Counted from the first letter of the stretch, positions 23,413 through 32,989 are shown. The stretch is 64,000 nt of DNA from Mesorhizobium sp. (GCA_004020645.1 SAQL01000013.1:1-64000); one strand, 5' to 3'. The notes: a model not told the origin generated them from the letters alone. Program-made: numbers and translations.

Positions 23413-24099
23413 TTAATGTGCGACTTGGGAAGCTGCTGACATCAATTCCTCGAGATTCGGCGCTCGGCATACATTTTGGCCTTCCTCTTCAGCTTCCGTG
23501 AAGCTCCAGCGCACAACGCCTTCCCGATCGAGCAGGAACTCGCCGATAAGTGGCATGTGGCCGGCGATCATAATCTGCCGGTCGGCTTCCGTAATTTCGT
23601 ACCCGTCCTTTTTCTCAAGAAAGTCGCCCGCCGCAGCCGGGTTCATCGGCTCGGGCAACTCCCCCGGCAAATCGATCCGCATTGTCATGACCGCGTCCAT
23701 TCCGAGCTTGTGCGGCCATTCGGTTTCATTCTCCGTGATCTCGAGGATGGGTAACCCGAAGGCGCGGTGTGAAGCGCCCTGCGGGTCGGATGCGCTAAGA
23801 AGATCGGGCAGCGGATGGTAACGGAAGTAGAGCCGCGCACGTTCGACCGGCGTCTTGACCACTGCGAGACATTCTATGCCTTTCTCCTTAAGGGCCGGAT
23901 TGAGCTGCGCCATCGCCGCGATATGGCGCCGGCAGAATGGACAGTGCAGGCCTCGAAACAAACCGACCAGTAGCGAGCTACGGCCTCGAAAATCGTAGAG
24001 CGCGATCTTGCCTTCGCGCGAGATCGCGTCGAGCACAATATTCGGTGCCCGGTCGCCGGGCTGCAGCGGGCGGTCGATACTACTCGTGGACATGGACAA
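23413..24099 (-). CDS. Peroxiredoxin-like (AhpC/TSA) protein
   Basis: A 228-residue thioredoxin-fold protein. The N-terminal part has LQPGDRAPNIVLD and the active-site segment GLFRGLHCPFCRRH with Cys53 and Cys56, characteristic of AhpC/TSA-like redoxins with a CxxC. The remainder matches the atypical peroxiredoxin-like family common in rhizobia. A role in peroxide reduction or disulfide exchange is expected; the partner is unknown. Confidence 0.75.
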   Translation of the reverse strand: MSMSTSSIDRPLQPGDRAPNIVLDAISREGKIALYDFRGRSSLLVGLFRGLHCPFCRRHIAAMAQLNPALKEKGIECLAVVKTPVERARLYFRYHPLPDLLSASDPQGASHRAFGLPILEITENETEWPHKLGMDAVMTMRIDLPGELPEPMNPAAAGDFLEKKDGYEITEADRQIMIAGHMPLIGEFLLDREGVVRWSFTEAEEEGQNVCRAPNLEELMSAASQVAH

Positions 24100-24443
24100 C
24101 CTCCTCGCCCCGGATCAGTCAAAAGGCGGCACACCAGCGCTTTGGGGTTGAGCCCGTGCTGGGCGCAAACTTCCTGCGCCAGGGCAAAATAGCATTCGGC
24201 CTCTGCCATATTGCCGAGGTCGAGATTACGCGCGTTACAAACCCATCATAGCACGGGAAATCATCTTCGGGTCGCCGTTTCTCGCGCCGTCTCGAGCGCC
24301 GCGGTAAACAGTGGGTCGTCTCATCCGTGCCAAGGGACGACACTTGTCCACGGTGTTCAACGTCCTGAAACTTAGGCGGCCTCATGAAGCATCGCGCCAA
24401 TCGCGATGTTGCAAATTGCTGCCGCGCGGCCGAATGTGAAAGC
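24100..24443. other. Upstream region with a possible gene remnant
   Basis: 344 bp between divergent genes. A minus-strand stretch from 24209, MAEAECYFALAQEVCAQHGL and onward, looks protein-like for about 32 residues before the composition collapses and it runs into the start of the peroxiredoxin-like gene. It is probably a remnant. Confidence 0.3.
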
Positions 24444-25328
24444 ATGACTGCCGTTTCCCGAGACAACCGACCTGATATCGCAGACCTGCTGGCCTTCTAC
24501 GCCAGCGCGGGCGTCGATGAAGCGCTCGAAGAGGAGCCGGTGAACAGGTTTGCCGAGGCTGCGTCAAAGCCGGCTGAGCGGGCGCCGGCGACAGTTACGC
24601 CAACCGGTGGAAGCGCCGCGCTGCCACGCTCGACGAGCGTGTCACGCGCCGAAATGGGCGAAAGGCCGGGGGCGGCACCGGTAGCACGCGCACAGTCTGC
24701 CACCGCGACGGTGCCCGACGAGCAGCAAGCGGCATTGGCGCGGCAATTGGCGACGAGGGCGGCGAGCCTGGACGAGCTTCGCCAGCACATGGCGGCATTC
24801 GACGGCTGCAATCTCAAATTCACCGCCAAGAACCTGGTGTTCGCCGACGGCAATCCGAATGCCGCGGTGATGCTGGTCGGCGAGGCGCCCGAGCGCGACG
24901 AGGACATCGAGGGATTGCCGTTCGTCGGCCGCTCGGGCCGGCTGCTCGACCGAATGCTGGCCGCGATCGGCCTCGACCGGACCTCGGCCTACATCGCCAA
25001 TGTCATCCCCTGGCGGCCGCCGGGCAACCGCACGCCGACACCGCACGAGACCGAGATTTGTCGGCCGTTCATCGAACGGCAGATCGAACTGGTCAATCCG
25101 AAGGTACTGGTCAATTTGGGCGGCCTCTCGGCAAACACCCTTCTCAACACCACCGAGGCCATCCTGCGGCTGCGCGGCAATTGGCGCGTCCACACGACCG
25201 CCGCCGGCATTGCCATTCCCGCCATGCCGACCCTCCACCCGGCCTATCTCTTGAGAACCCCCGCGCATAAGAAGCTGGCGTGGCGGGATTTTCTTGAGGT
25301 GAAAGCGAAGCTGCGGGCGCTGGGTTGA
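24444..25328 (+). CDS. Uracil-DNA glycosylase, family-4-like
   Basis: A 294-residue protein. The first about 110 residues are Ala/Pro-rich linker; the glycosylase domain begins near residue 115 and shows VMLVGEAPERDEDIEGLPF, GRSGRLLDRMLAAIGLDR, VIPWRPPGNRTPTPHE and MPTLHPAYLL, the family-4/SPO1-type motifs. It removes uracil from DNA at the start of base-excision repair. Two of the four usual iron-sulfur cysteines are absent (the first position of the CxxC pair and the Cys before RPP, which here is Trp), as in many alphaproteobacterial relatives. Confidence 0.85.
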   Translation: MTAVSRDNRPDIADLLAFYASAGVDEALEEEPVNRFAEAASKPAERAPATVTPTGGSAALPRSTSVSRAEMGERPGAAPVARAQSATATVPDEQQAALARQLATRAASLDELRQHMAAFDGCNLKFTAKNLVFADGNPNAAVMLVGEAPERDEDIEGLPFVGRSGRLLDRMLAAIGLDRTSAYIANVIPWRPPGNRTPTPHETEICRPFIERQIELVNPKVLVNLGGLSANTLLNTTEAILRLRGNWRVHTTAAGIAIPAMPTLHPAYLLRTPAHKKLAWRDFLEVKAKLRALG

Positions 25329-25340
25329 GGGTTCGAGATT

Positions 25341-25488
25341 AGCCAATCTCCCCCCTCGTGGGGGAGATGGCCGGCAGGCCAGAGGGGGGCGCGAAGGATC
25401 GCCACTTTCGTGGCCTCCCGATAGGTCGGCGGGACAGCGCCCCCCTCTGCCTTGCCAGGCATCTCCCCGACAAGGGGGGAGATTGGCT
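25341..25488. repeat. Large inverted-repeat intergenic element
   Basis: AGCCAATCTCCCCCC at the left pairs with GGGGGGAGATTGGCT at the right, and the inner arms GGGGGAGATG and CATCTCCCC also pair, as do GAGGGGGGCG and CGCCCCCCTC-like segments. A 148-bp palindromic element of this form is a widespread dispersed repeat in Mesorhizobium and Rhizobium. It fills the gap between the UDG gene and the XRE gene. Confidence 0.7.
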
Positions 25489-25583
25489 GTCATCACCGCT
25501 TTCGCCAATCTCCGACGCAGATGCTGCACCGATAACCTCCCCGGTAATTGAAATACATCTGCTGCCGGCCTAGTCATGCGCTC

Positions 25584-26396
25584 ATGACAGCAACCCAGAC
25601 TTCCGCCGGTAGCCTCATTCGCGAATGGCGCATGCGCCGGCGTATGAGCCAGCTCGATCTCGCCATGGAAGCCGAAATCTCACAGCGGCATCTGAGCTTC
25701 GTGGAAAGCGGGCGTGCAGCACCCTCGCGCGACATGGTGCTGCATCTGGCCGAGCACCTGTCGATCCCACTGAGGCAGCGCAATCAGCTCCTGCTGGCCG
25801 CAGGCTTTGCCCCTAGCTTCAGCGAGCGTTCGCTCACCGATGCTTCACTGGCGCCGGCGATGGCTGCCGTCGAGATCGTGCTCAAGGGCCACGAACCCTT
25901 CCCGGCGCTCGCTGTCGACCGGCACTGGAACCTGGTATCGGCGAATGCGGCCATCGGCCCGTTCCTTGCCGATGTCGCCGAGCCCTCCTTGCTGAAGAAC
26001 CCGGTCAACGTCCTGCGACTCAGCCTACACCCAGGTGGCGTCGCGCCGCGCATCGTCAACCTGGCCGAATGGCGCGCGCATCTTCTTGACCGATTGAAAC
26101 ACCAGAACGACGCTTCAGGCGACCCGGTTCTGGTCGAATTGGAACGCGAGCTTCGGACCTATCCGTCCGGCCTGAACGGCACACGACCGGTACCGGTCGA
26201 GCCGAACGCGATCGTGCACCCGCTGCGGCTTGCCCATGGCGATGCTGTGCTGTCGTTCATCAGCACCATCACCGTGTTCGGCACGCCGCTCGACGTGACG
26301 CTGTCGGAACTGGCGATCGAATCCTTTTTCCCCGCCGATGAGCAGACAAGGACCGTGCTGGTGCGATTGGCGAAGGAGCGGGCCGAGCCGTCCTGA
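25584..26396 (+). CDS. XRE-family regulator, MmyB-like
   Basis: A 270-residue regulator: N-terminal helix-turn-helix (REWRMRRRMSQLDLAMEAEI, then SQRHLSFVESGRAAPS) followed by a MmyB-like ligand-binding domain (VDRHWNLVSANAA, FSTITVFGTPLDVTLSELAI-like end with FFPADEQT). Such proteins usually regulate a neighbouring short-chain dehydrogenase or similar gene; none is adjacent here. It is convergent with the EamA transporter gene (stops abut). Confidence 0.85.
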   Translation: MTATQTSAGSLIREWRMRRRMSQLDLAMEAEISQRHLSFVESGRAAPSRDMVLHLAEHLSIPLRQRNQLLLAAGFAPSFSERSLTDASLAPAMAAVEIVLKGHEPFPALAVDRHWNLVSANAAIGPFLADVAEPSLLKNPVNVLRLSLHPGGVAPRIVNLAEWRAHLLDRLKHQNDASGDPVLVELERELRTYPSGLNGTRPVPVEPNAIVHPLRLAHGDAVLSFISTITVFGTPLDVTLSELAIESFFPADEQTRTVLVRLAKERAEPS

Positions 26397-27347
26397 TCAT
26401 CCTTGCGGCGGCGTCGCCTGGCGGGTGCGAGCACGTTCGAGGCCAAGCTGGCGCTCGCGCCAGATGATGAAGATGCCGGCGGCGACGACGATCGTGCCGC
26501 CGACAAGCATGTGAACCGTCGGGACATCGCCGAAGGCGAGATAGCCGACGGCTATGCCAAGCAGCATCGACGTATATTCGAAGGGCGCCACGACCGAGGC
26601 CTCGGCATGGCGATAGGCGGCCGTCATCAGAATCTGAGCGAGCCCGCCGCAAAAGCCCGCAGCTATTAGAAGACCCGCCTGCGCCGGTGTCAGCGCCTGC
26701 CAGCCGAACGGCAGCGAAAGCAACGCCAGGACGCTTGCCGTCACCGAAAACCACAGCACGATGGTTGCCGTCGGTTCGCTCTGGACGAGATTGCGCACCA
26801 GCAGCATGGCGACGGCCGAGATCGCTGCCGCGACCAGGGCGGCGATGACGCCGAGCACCTCCTGATCGCCGAGTGCAGCGCCCGAACCAAGCAGCGTCAG
26901 TTCCGGCCATAAGATGACCAGCACCCCGACCAGTCCGACCGCAACCGCGCTCCAGCGATAGACGCGGATTGCTTCGCCGAGGAAGATCGAACTGAACACC
27001 ACCACCAGCAGCGGTTGTGCGTAGTTCAGCGTGATCGCCTCGGGAAGCGGCAGCCGTGTCAGCGCAAAGAAGCCGAGACCCATGGCGCAGACGCCGACAA
27101 CGCCGCGCGCAATGTGGTTGAGCGGACGTTTGGTCGAGAACGCCGTGCCAAGCTTTCCCTGGAAGGCCAGTAAGACGATGATCGGAAAGATGGCGAAGAA
27201 GGAGCGGAAGAACACGATCTGGCCAGCCGGCACCGTGCCCGCCGCCTTGATGCAGGACGACATGCCGACAAAGACCGCCACCGACACGATCTTGAGCATG
27301 ATCCCGGTCAGCGTGTTGTGCGCGCCGGGATGATCCGTCGGGTTCAC
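26397..27347 (-). CDS. EamA/DMT-family transporter
   Basis: A 316-residue inner-membrane transporter with about ten transmembrane helices in two EamA repeats (residues about 15-145 and 165-300; the second has QILMTAAYRHAEASVVAPFEYTS). It exports or takes up small metabolites of unknown identity. Its GTG start overlaps the stop of the upstream oxidoreductase gene by four bases (GTGA), so the two are translationally coupled and may handle the same compound. Confidence 0.85.
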   Translation of the reverse strand: MNPTDHPGAHNTLTGIMLKIVSVAVFVGMSSCIKAAGTVPAGQIVFFRSFFAIFPIIVLLAFQGKLGTAFSTKRPLNHIARGVVGVCAMGLGFFALTRLPLPEAITLNYAQPLLVVVFSSIFLGEAIRVYRWSAVAVGLVGVLVILWPELTLLGSGAALGDQEVLGVIAALVAAAISAVAMLLVRNLVQSEPTATIVLWFSVTASVLALLSLPFGWQALTPAQAGLLIAAGFCGGLAQILMTAAYRHAEASVVAPFEYTSMLLGIAVGYLAFGDVPTVHMLVGGTIVVAAGIFIIWRERQLGLERARTRQATPPQG

Positions 27348-29650
27348 TTAGCAGCTGCTTCCTGGATCGCTGCCCAGATGCGCGCCGGCGTCGCCGGCAT
27401 ATCGATATGCCTGATGCCGTAGGCGCGATAGAGCGCATCCGTCACCGCGTTGAGCGCGGCCGGCGTGGCCCCGATCGTGCCTGCCTCGCCTGCCCCCTTG
27501 ATGCCGAGCGCATTGGTGGTCGAGGGCACATTGCGGGTCTCGAAATGGAAGAACGGGAAATCGTCGGCGCGCGGCATGGCATAGTCCATGAAGCTCGCCG
27601 TCAACAGCTGCCCGTCTTCGTCATAGACCGTGTTCTCAGTCAGCGCCTGGCCGATGCCCTGGGCGACGCCGCCATGCACCTGGCCGGCCAGCAGGATCGG
27701 GTTCACGGTGACGCCGAAGTCGTCGACGATCGTATAGCGAACAATCTCCGTCGTGCCGGTGTCGGGATCGATCTCGACCTCGCAGATGTGGGTGCCGTTC
27801 GGATAGGTGCATTCGTCCTGCACGAACTCGCCAAAGCCTTTGAGATCGTCCGGGTTCTTGGCGGCCTTGGCGATGCTCGAAAAATCGATGGTGCGGTCGG
27901 TGCCGACGATGCGGGCAACGCCGTTGGACAGTTCGATGTCGCCGGCCGAGGCTTCCAGCTCTTCCGCGGCGATACGCTTGATCTTGTTGGCCAGATCTTC
28001 GCCCGCGCGAGAAGCTGAGACACCGCCAAGCGGAATGGAGCGTGAGCCACCGGTGCCGCCGCCGGCCTTCAGCTCGTCGGTGTCGCCCTGGCGGACCTGG
28101 ATCTTGTCGATGTCGATATGAAGTTTTTCCGAGAGGAACTGCGCATAGGCGGTCGCGTGTCCCTGCCCGTTGGTCTGGGTGCCGATCTTCAGCGTCACGG
28201 TGCCATCGCCGTTCAATTCGACAAAGGCCGGCTCAGAGCCCGGAAAGGCACAGGCCTCGATATAGGTCGCCATGCCGATGCCGCGGAGTTTGCCGGCCGA
28301 CTTCGACTGCGCCAGCCGCTCCGGAAACGCCTGCCACTCCGCCTCCTCGATGGCGCGGTCCATATGGCCTGCGAATTCGCCGGTATCATAGAGGCGGCCG
28401 GTCTGCGTGCGGTAAGGGAACTGCTCGGGCTTGATGAAATTGCGCCGGCGGATCTCCTCGACGGGCACGCCCAGATCGTGGGCGCAGGCGTCGACGAGCT
28501 TTTCCAGCAGGAATGCTGCTTCCGGACGGCCGGCGCCGCGATAGGCGTCGACCGGGCAGGTATTGGTGTAGAGGCCGGTCACCGAAACATCGAGCGCCTG
28601 GATGTCGTAGACGCCGGTCGACATGGTGACGCCGATATAGGGGATGAACGGGCCGTATTGCGAGACATAGGCGCCGATATTGGCGAGGAGATCGACCTTC
28701 ATGCCGAGGAAGCGGCCGTCCATGTCCATCGCCATCTCGGCGGTCACGACATTGTCGCGGCCCTGCGCATCGGTGAGGAAATGCTCGGTGCGGTCGCCGG
28801 CCCATTTCACCGGGCGGCCAAGACGCCTGGCGGCCTCGAGTACCAGCGGATGCTCGCGATAGACGAAGCTTTTCGGCCCGAAGCCGCCGCCGACATCCGG
28901 CGTGATGACGCGCAGCTGGTCCTTCTTGATCTTGAACACGTCGGCCAGGATGTACTGCATCGAATGCACGCCTTGCGAGCCCGTGGTCAGCACGAAGCGG
29001 TTCTCTTGCGTGTTCCATTCGCCGATCGCCGAACGCGGCTCAATGTAATTGCAGACCAGCCGGTTGTTGATGAATTCGATGCGGGTGACATACGCCGCCC
29101 TGGCGAATGCCGCCGCGGTCTTCGTCTTGTCGCCGATGTGGTAGCTGAAGGCACGGTTGGAGCCGAGTTCCGGCCAGACGAGCGGCGTGCTTTCGTCAAG
29201 CGCTGTGGCGGTGCCGGACGCGGCATCCTCGCTATCGTAATCGACCTCGATCAGTTCGGCCGCGTCCTGCGCTAGTGTGCGGCTGTCGGCGACGACGAAG
29301 GCGACAGCGTCGCCGACATAATTGACCCGGTCGCGGCAAAGGACCGGAATGTCGCGCGTCGGCGCCTTGGTGCCGTCCGGCTGCCTCTGCATGACGCCGG
29401 ATTTCAGCTTGCCGAGATGAGCAACATCCGCACCGGTCAGCACCAGATGGACGCCAGGTGCTGCCTTGGCCGCCTCGGTCGAACCGACGGTGAAGCTTGC
29501 CTTGGCCACCGGCGAGCGCAGGACGTAACCGTGCAGGAGACCGGCCGGCTGGATGTCGTCCGTGTAGCGACCGAGACCCTTGAGTAAGGCCTGGTCCTCG
29601 CGACGCAGCACAGAGGCGCCCATGCCGAATTTCGGTGTGACGACGGTCAT
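27344..29650 (-). CDS. Xanthine dehydrogenase-family molybdopterin-binding subunit
   Basis: A 768-residue large subunit of the molybdenum hydroxylase family (CoxL/XdhB-like). Typical parts are GLGRYTDDIQPAGLLHGYVL at the N-terminus, VGGGFGPKSFVYREHPLVLE, PVDAYRGAGRPEAAFLLEKL (form II active-site loop, without the Cys of true CO dehydrogenase) and the final GIKGAGEAGTIGATPA with the catalytic Glu. It should be cytoplasmic and oxidise an aldehyde or heterocycle. The iron-sulfur and FAD subunits that normally accompany it are not adjacent, which is unusual. Coupled to an EamA transporter. Confidence 0.88.
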   Translation of the reverse strand: MTVVTPKFGMGASVLRREDQALLKGLGRYTDDIQPAGLLHGYVLRSPVAKASFTVGSTEAAKAAPGVHLVLTGADVAHLGKLKSGVMQRQPDGTKAPTRDIPVLCRDRVNYVGDAVAFVVADSRTLAQDAAELIEVDYDSEDAASGTATALDESTPLVWPELGSNRAFSYHIGDKTKTAAAFARAAYVTRIEFINNRLVCNYIEPRSAIGEWNTQENRFVLTTGSQGVHSMQYILADVFKIKKDQLRVITPDVGGGFGPKSFVYREHPLVLEAARRLGRPVKWAGDRTEHFLTDAQGRDNVVTAEMAMDMDGRFLGMKVDLLANIGAYVSQYGPFIPYIGVTMSTGVYDIQALDVSVTGLYTNTCPVDAYRGAGRPEAAFLLEKLVDACAHDLGVPVEEIRRRNFIKPEQFPYRTQTGRLYDTGEFAGHMDRAIEEAEWQAFPERLAQSKSAGKLRGIGMATYIEACAFPGSEPAFVELNGDGTVTLKIGTQTNGQGHATAYAQFLSEKLHIDIDKIQVRQGDTDELKAGGGTGGSRSIPLGGVSASRAGEDLANKIKRIAAEELEASAGDIELSNGVARIVGTDRTIDFSSIAKAAKNPDDLKGFGEFVQDECTYPNGTHICEVEIDPDTGTTEIVRYTIVDDFGVTVNPILLAGQVHGGVAQGIGQALTENTVYDEDGQLLTASFMDYAMPRADDFPFFHFETRNVPSTTNALGIKGAGEAGTIGATPAALNAVTDALYRAYGIRHIDMPATPARIWAAIQEAAAK

Positions 29651-29805
29651 GGGTACCTCGCGATGATGATTGGAAAATGAGTGCCTGAAATAGGCGCTGC
29701 GCCAGTTTTGTCGAGTGACGGTTTCGTGTAAAGAGCGCGGGCTTCAAATTTCTTGGACCAGCGGACCCACCTATCGCTGCGGAAATCGACAGGAAACCCC
29801 ACGGA

Positions 29806-32451
29806 ATGCGCACGGATACCGGCCAGGTCTTCAAGCTCGAAGACTATCGCCCCACCGACTATCTCATTCCGGAAACCGGCCTGACTTTCCGCCTGTCGCC
29901 GGAAGCCACGCGCGTCGTCGCCGTGCTGACGGTCGAACGCCGCGACGGCATCGCGGCATCAGTGCCGCTGGTGCTGGACGGCGATGGGCTGACGCTCAGC
30001 CGCATCGCAATCGACGGCCGGACACTTGCGCCGACCGATTTTTTTGCCATGCCCGATCAGCTGACGATCACCACGCCGCCCGCAGCAACCCGCTTCCAGC
30101 TCCTGATCGAAACCGAGCTGGCGCCGGCGCACAACGAAGCCCTGATGGGCCTCTATCGCTCCAGCAGCGTCTATTGCACGCAGTGCGAGGCCGAGGGCTT
30201 TCGGCGCGTCACCTATTTTCTCGATCGCCCCGATATCCTGTCCGTCTATACGGTGCGAATCGAGGCGCGGCAGCACGAGGCGCCACTGCTTCTTTCCAAC
30301 GGCAACCCGACTGGAAGCGGCGAACTTGCCGACGGCTGGCACTATGCAGTCTGGCACGACCCCTTCCCTAAACCGTCCTATCTGTTCGCCCTTGTGGCGG
30401 GCGCTCTCGGAAAGGTTGCGGACAGCTTCGTCACGTTGTCCGGCCGCAAGGTCGAGCTCGGCATCTATGTCGAGCCGGGCAAGGAGCGGCTCGCCGGCTA
30501 CGCCATGGACGCCCTGAAACGATCGATGAAATGGGACGAGGAGGCGTTCGGCCGCGAATACGACCTCGACGTCTTCAACATCGTCGCCGTGTCCGACTTC
30601 AACATGGGCGCGATGGAGAACAAGGGCCTCAACATCTTCAACGACAAATATGTGCTGGCCGATCAGGAGACCGCAACGGACGCCGATTTCGCGAATATCG
30701 AGGCGATCATCGCGCATGAGTATTTCCACAATTGGACCGGCAACAGAATCACTTGCCGCGACTGGTTCCAGCTTTGCCTGAAGGAAGGGCTGACGGTTTT
30801 CCGCGATCACGAATTCTCCGCCGACCAACGCTCGCGAGCGGTGAAACGCATTGCCGAAGTGCGCACGCTGCGGGCGCACCAGTTTCCCGAAGACCAGGGA
30901 CCGCTGGCGCATCCGGTGCGGCCGCGCTGCTACCGCGAGATCAATAATTTCTACACGGCGACAGTCTACGAAAAGGGCTCGGAAGTGGTGCGCATGATCC
31001 GCACCATTCTCGGCGCCGAGACGTTCCGGGCCGGCATGGATCTCTATTTCGAGCGCCATGACGGCGAGGCTGCGACGATCGAGGACTTCATCAAGGTGTT
31101 CGAGGATGTGTCCGGCCGCGACCTCTCGCAATTTTCGCTCTGGTACCATCAGGCGGGCACGCCCAATCTGACGATCAGTTCGACGTACAATCCGGCAGCC
31201 CAGGAATTCATGCTCGAGATCGAGCAGTCGGTACCGCCAACGCCGTCCGAAAGCCGCAAGCGGCTGATGCATATTCCGCTGGCGTTCAGCCTGGTCGGCG
31301 CCGACGGCAAAGCGATAGCCTTTAGCGGCGTCGAGGGCGCCAGCGTCGAGGACGGCGTCATCCATATCCGCAAGCGCCGGCACATGGTGCGCTTCTCGGG
31401 CGTTGGCGAGCGCCCGGCGATGTCGCTCAATCGCGGCTTCTCGGCGCCGGTGACGCTTTCCGTCGAGCAGAAGGCCGACGATCAGTTCTTCCTTGCCGGC
31501 CATGACAACGATACCTTCTCGCGCTGGCAGGCGTTCAACACGCTTTTGACCGAGGCGCTGATATCAGCCTTTCGCCAGGTCCTTGACGGCAAGCAGCCCG
31601 GTTTCGCATCACGGTTGACCGGGCTTGCCGGCAAGATAGCCGGCGACGAGACACTCGAACCGGCCTATCGGGCGCTGGCTCTGGCGCTTCCGAGCGAAGC
31701 CGATATCGCCCGTGACATCGGCAAGAACATCGACCCCGATGCCATCTTCTCGGCCCGCGAGGCGCTGACGGTTGCAATCGCCAAGGCCAACCGCGAGATA
31801 TTCTCCGACCTCTACGATCGTCTGGTCGACAAGCGCGCTTTCAGTCCTGATGCGGCGAGCGCAGGGCGCAGGGCGCTGCGCAACATCCTGCTCGATTATC
31901 TCTCGCTGCTGCCGGGAGGTGCGGCGCTTGCGGCCGGGCATTTCCAGTCCGCGACCAACATGACGGACCGCGCCGCCGCATTGACCGTGCTTGCGCTCCG
32001 CCACAGCGGTTCGCCCGGGACGGTCAAGGCACTGGCCGACTTCGAAGCGAAATATGCGGCCGATCCGCTGGTGATGGACAAATGGTTCCAGGTCCAGGCC
32101 AGCGTGCCGGGCCCGCAAACCATTCATGCGGTGCGCGCCCTCACCGGCCACCCGGCCTTCTCGATGGCCAATCCGAACCGAGTGCGCTCGCTCGTCGGCA
32201 CGTTTTCCAGCGCCAACCAGACCGGCTTCCATCGCGCCGACGGCGAAGGCTACCGGTTTTTCGTCGAAACGGTCCTGCAGGTCGAAAAGCGCAACCCGCA
32301 GCTGGCCGCCAGGCTGGCGACGGCACTCAGATCATGGCGCTCGCTCGAGCCTGCCCGGCGGGCCAAGGCAAGGGAAGCGCTGCTTTCGATCTCCAATGCC
32401 GAGAACCTGTCAGCCGATTTGCGGGACATCGTCGAGCGCACGCTGGCGTAG
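29806..32451 (+). CDS. pepN: Aminopeptidase N
   Basis: An 881-residue M1-family zinc aminopeptidase that removes N-terminal residues from peptides in the cytoplasm. GAMEN (residues 268-272) binds the substrate amino terminus; HEYFH (304-308) and the following Glu in CLKEGLTVFRD form the zinc site. N-terminal beta domain and C-terminal helical domain are full length, as expected for the proteobacterial PepN type. It is convergent with merR. Confidence 0.95.
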   Translation: MRTDTGQVFKLEDYRPTDYLIPETGLTFRLSPEATRVVAVLTVERRDGIAASVPLVLDGDGLTLSRIAIDGRTLAPTDFFAMPDQLTITTPPAATRFQLLIETELAPAHNEALMGLYRSSSVYCTQCEAEGFRRVTYFLDRPDILSVYTVRIEARQHEAPLLLSNGNPTGSGELADGWHYAVWHDPFPKPSYLFALVAGALGKVADSFVTLSGRKVELGIYVEPGKERLAGYAMDALKRSMKWDEEAFGREYDLDVFNIVAVSDFNMGAMENKGLNIFNDKYVLADQETATDADFANIEAIIAHEYFHNWTGNRITCRDWFQLCLKEGLTVFRDHEFSADQRSRAVKRIAEVRTLRAHQFPEDQGPLAHPVRPRCYREINNFYTATVYEKGSEVVRMIRTILGAETFRAGMDLYFERHDGEAATIEDFIKVFEDVSGRDLSQFSLWYHQAGTPNLTISSTYNPAAQEFMLEIEQSVPPTPSESRKRLMHIPLAFSLVGADGKAIAFSGVEGASVEDGVIHIRKRRHMVRFSGVGERPAMSLNRGFSAPVTLSVEQKADDQFFLAGHDNDTFSRWQAFNTLLTEALISAFRQVLDGKQPGFASRLTGLAGKIAGDETLEPAYRALALALPSEADIARDIGKNIDPDAIFSAREALTVAIAKANREIFSDLYDRLVDKRAFSPDAASAGRRALRNILLDYLSLLPGGAALAAGHFQSATNMTDRAAALTVLALRHSGSPGTVKALADFEAKYAADPLVMDKWFQVQASVPGPQTIHAVRALTGHPAFSMANPNRVRSLVGTFSSANQTGFHRADGEGYRFFVETVLQVEKRNPQLAARLATALRSWRSLEPARRAKAREALLSISNAENLSADLRDIVERTLA

Positions 32452-32465
32452 GTCCGCGTTGATAT

Positions 32466-32903
32466 TCAGATGACGGGTGTCAGCCGGTTTTCGCTGAATA
32501 ATGTCTCGATCAGAGGGCATTCTGGCAGCGTGCCGTCGGCGCAGTGCGCGACCACGTCCTTGAGCACCCGCTCCATGCGCTTCAGGTCGGCGATCTTCGC
32601 CCGTACATCGTCGAGGTGACCCGCAGCGACGGCGCTTGCCTCGGCGCAAGGCTGGTCGCGCTCGTCGACGAGACGCAGCAGCTCACGAATTTCATCCAGG
32701 GAGAAGCCGAGCTCGCGCGCCCGCAGCACAAAACGAAGGCGCCGCTCATGCGCCGTGCCGTAGTTGCGATAGCCAGCCACCGTGCGCGGCGGTTCCGGCA
32801 GAAGGCCCACCTTTTCGTAATAGCGCACGGTTTCCAGATTGCAGCCTGTCCGCCGAGCCAGCTCGGCCCGTTGCAGACCCTTCCCCACTGCGTGATCACG
32901 CAT
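32466..32903 (-). CDS. merR: MerR-type mercury-responsive regulator
   Basis: A 145-residue MerR-family activator/repressor. The N-terminal helix-turn-helix (LARRTGCNLETVRYYEKVGL) is followed by a dimerisation helix and the metal-site cysteines: C in DQPCAEAS, then C in VAHCADG and CPLIETL, the arrangement of Hg(II)-sensing MerR. ATG at 32903 (MRDHAVGKG) is preferred; a longer frame reaches 32972 but covers the promoter. It is divergent from merT, and the shared promoter has the long spacer typical of MerR control. Confidence 0.9.
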   Translation of the reverse strand: MRDHAVGKGLQRAELARRTGCNLETVRYYEKVGLLPEPPRTVAGYRNYGTAHERRLRFVLRARELGFSLDEIRELLRLVDERDQPCAEASAVAAGHLDDVRAKIADLKRMERVLKDVVAHCADGTLPECPLIETLFSENRLTPVI

Positions 32904-32917
32904 CGCAAAATTCCCTC

Positions 32918-32949
32918 TTGACCCTGTAGTGGCTACAGACCCCATGTTA
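32918..32949 (+). promoter_or_regulatory. MerR-controlled mer promoter/operator
   Basis: TTGACC (32918-32923) and ATGTTA (32944-32949) are separated by 20 bp, longer than the usual 17. The spacer holds the palindrome CTGTAG-TGG-CTACAG (32924-32938). A stretched spacer with a central dyad is the hallmark of MerR-type promoters, where metal-bound regulator untwists DNA to allow transcription. It drives merT onward and covers the merR start. Confidence 0.8.
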
Positions 32950-32989
32950 CGACTTGGATAGAATTTCGGCAAGGAAAGCGAGGCCGAAC

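Noticed and set aside
28118..29275. 385-codon plus-strand frame opposite the molybdenum hydroxylase gene
   Set aside because: Antisense shadow with no start signal.
29959..31503. Long minus-strand frame opposite pepN
   Set aside because: Antisense shadow. The pepN frame holds the GAMEN and HEYFH motifs.
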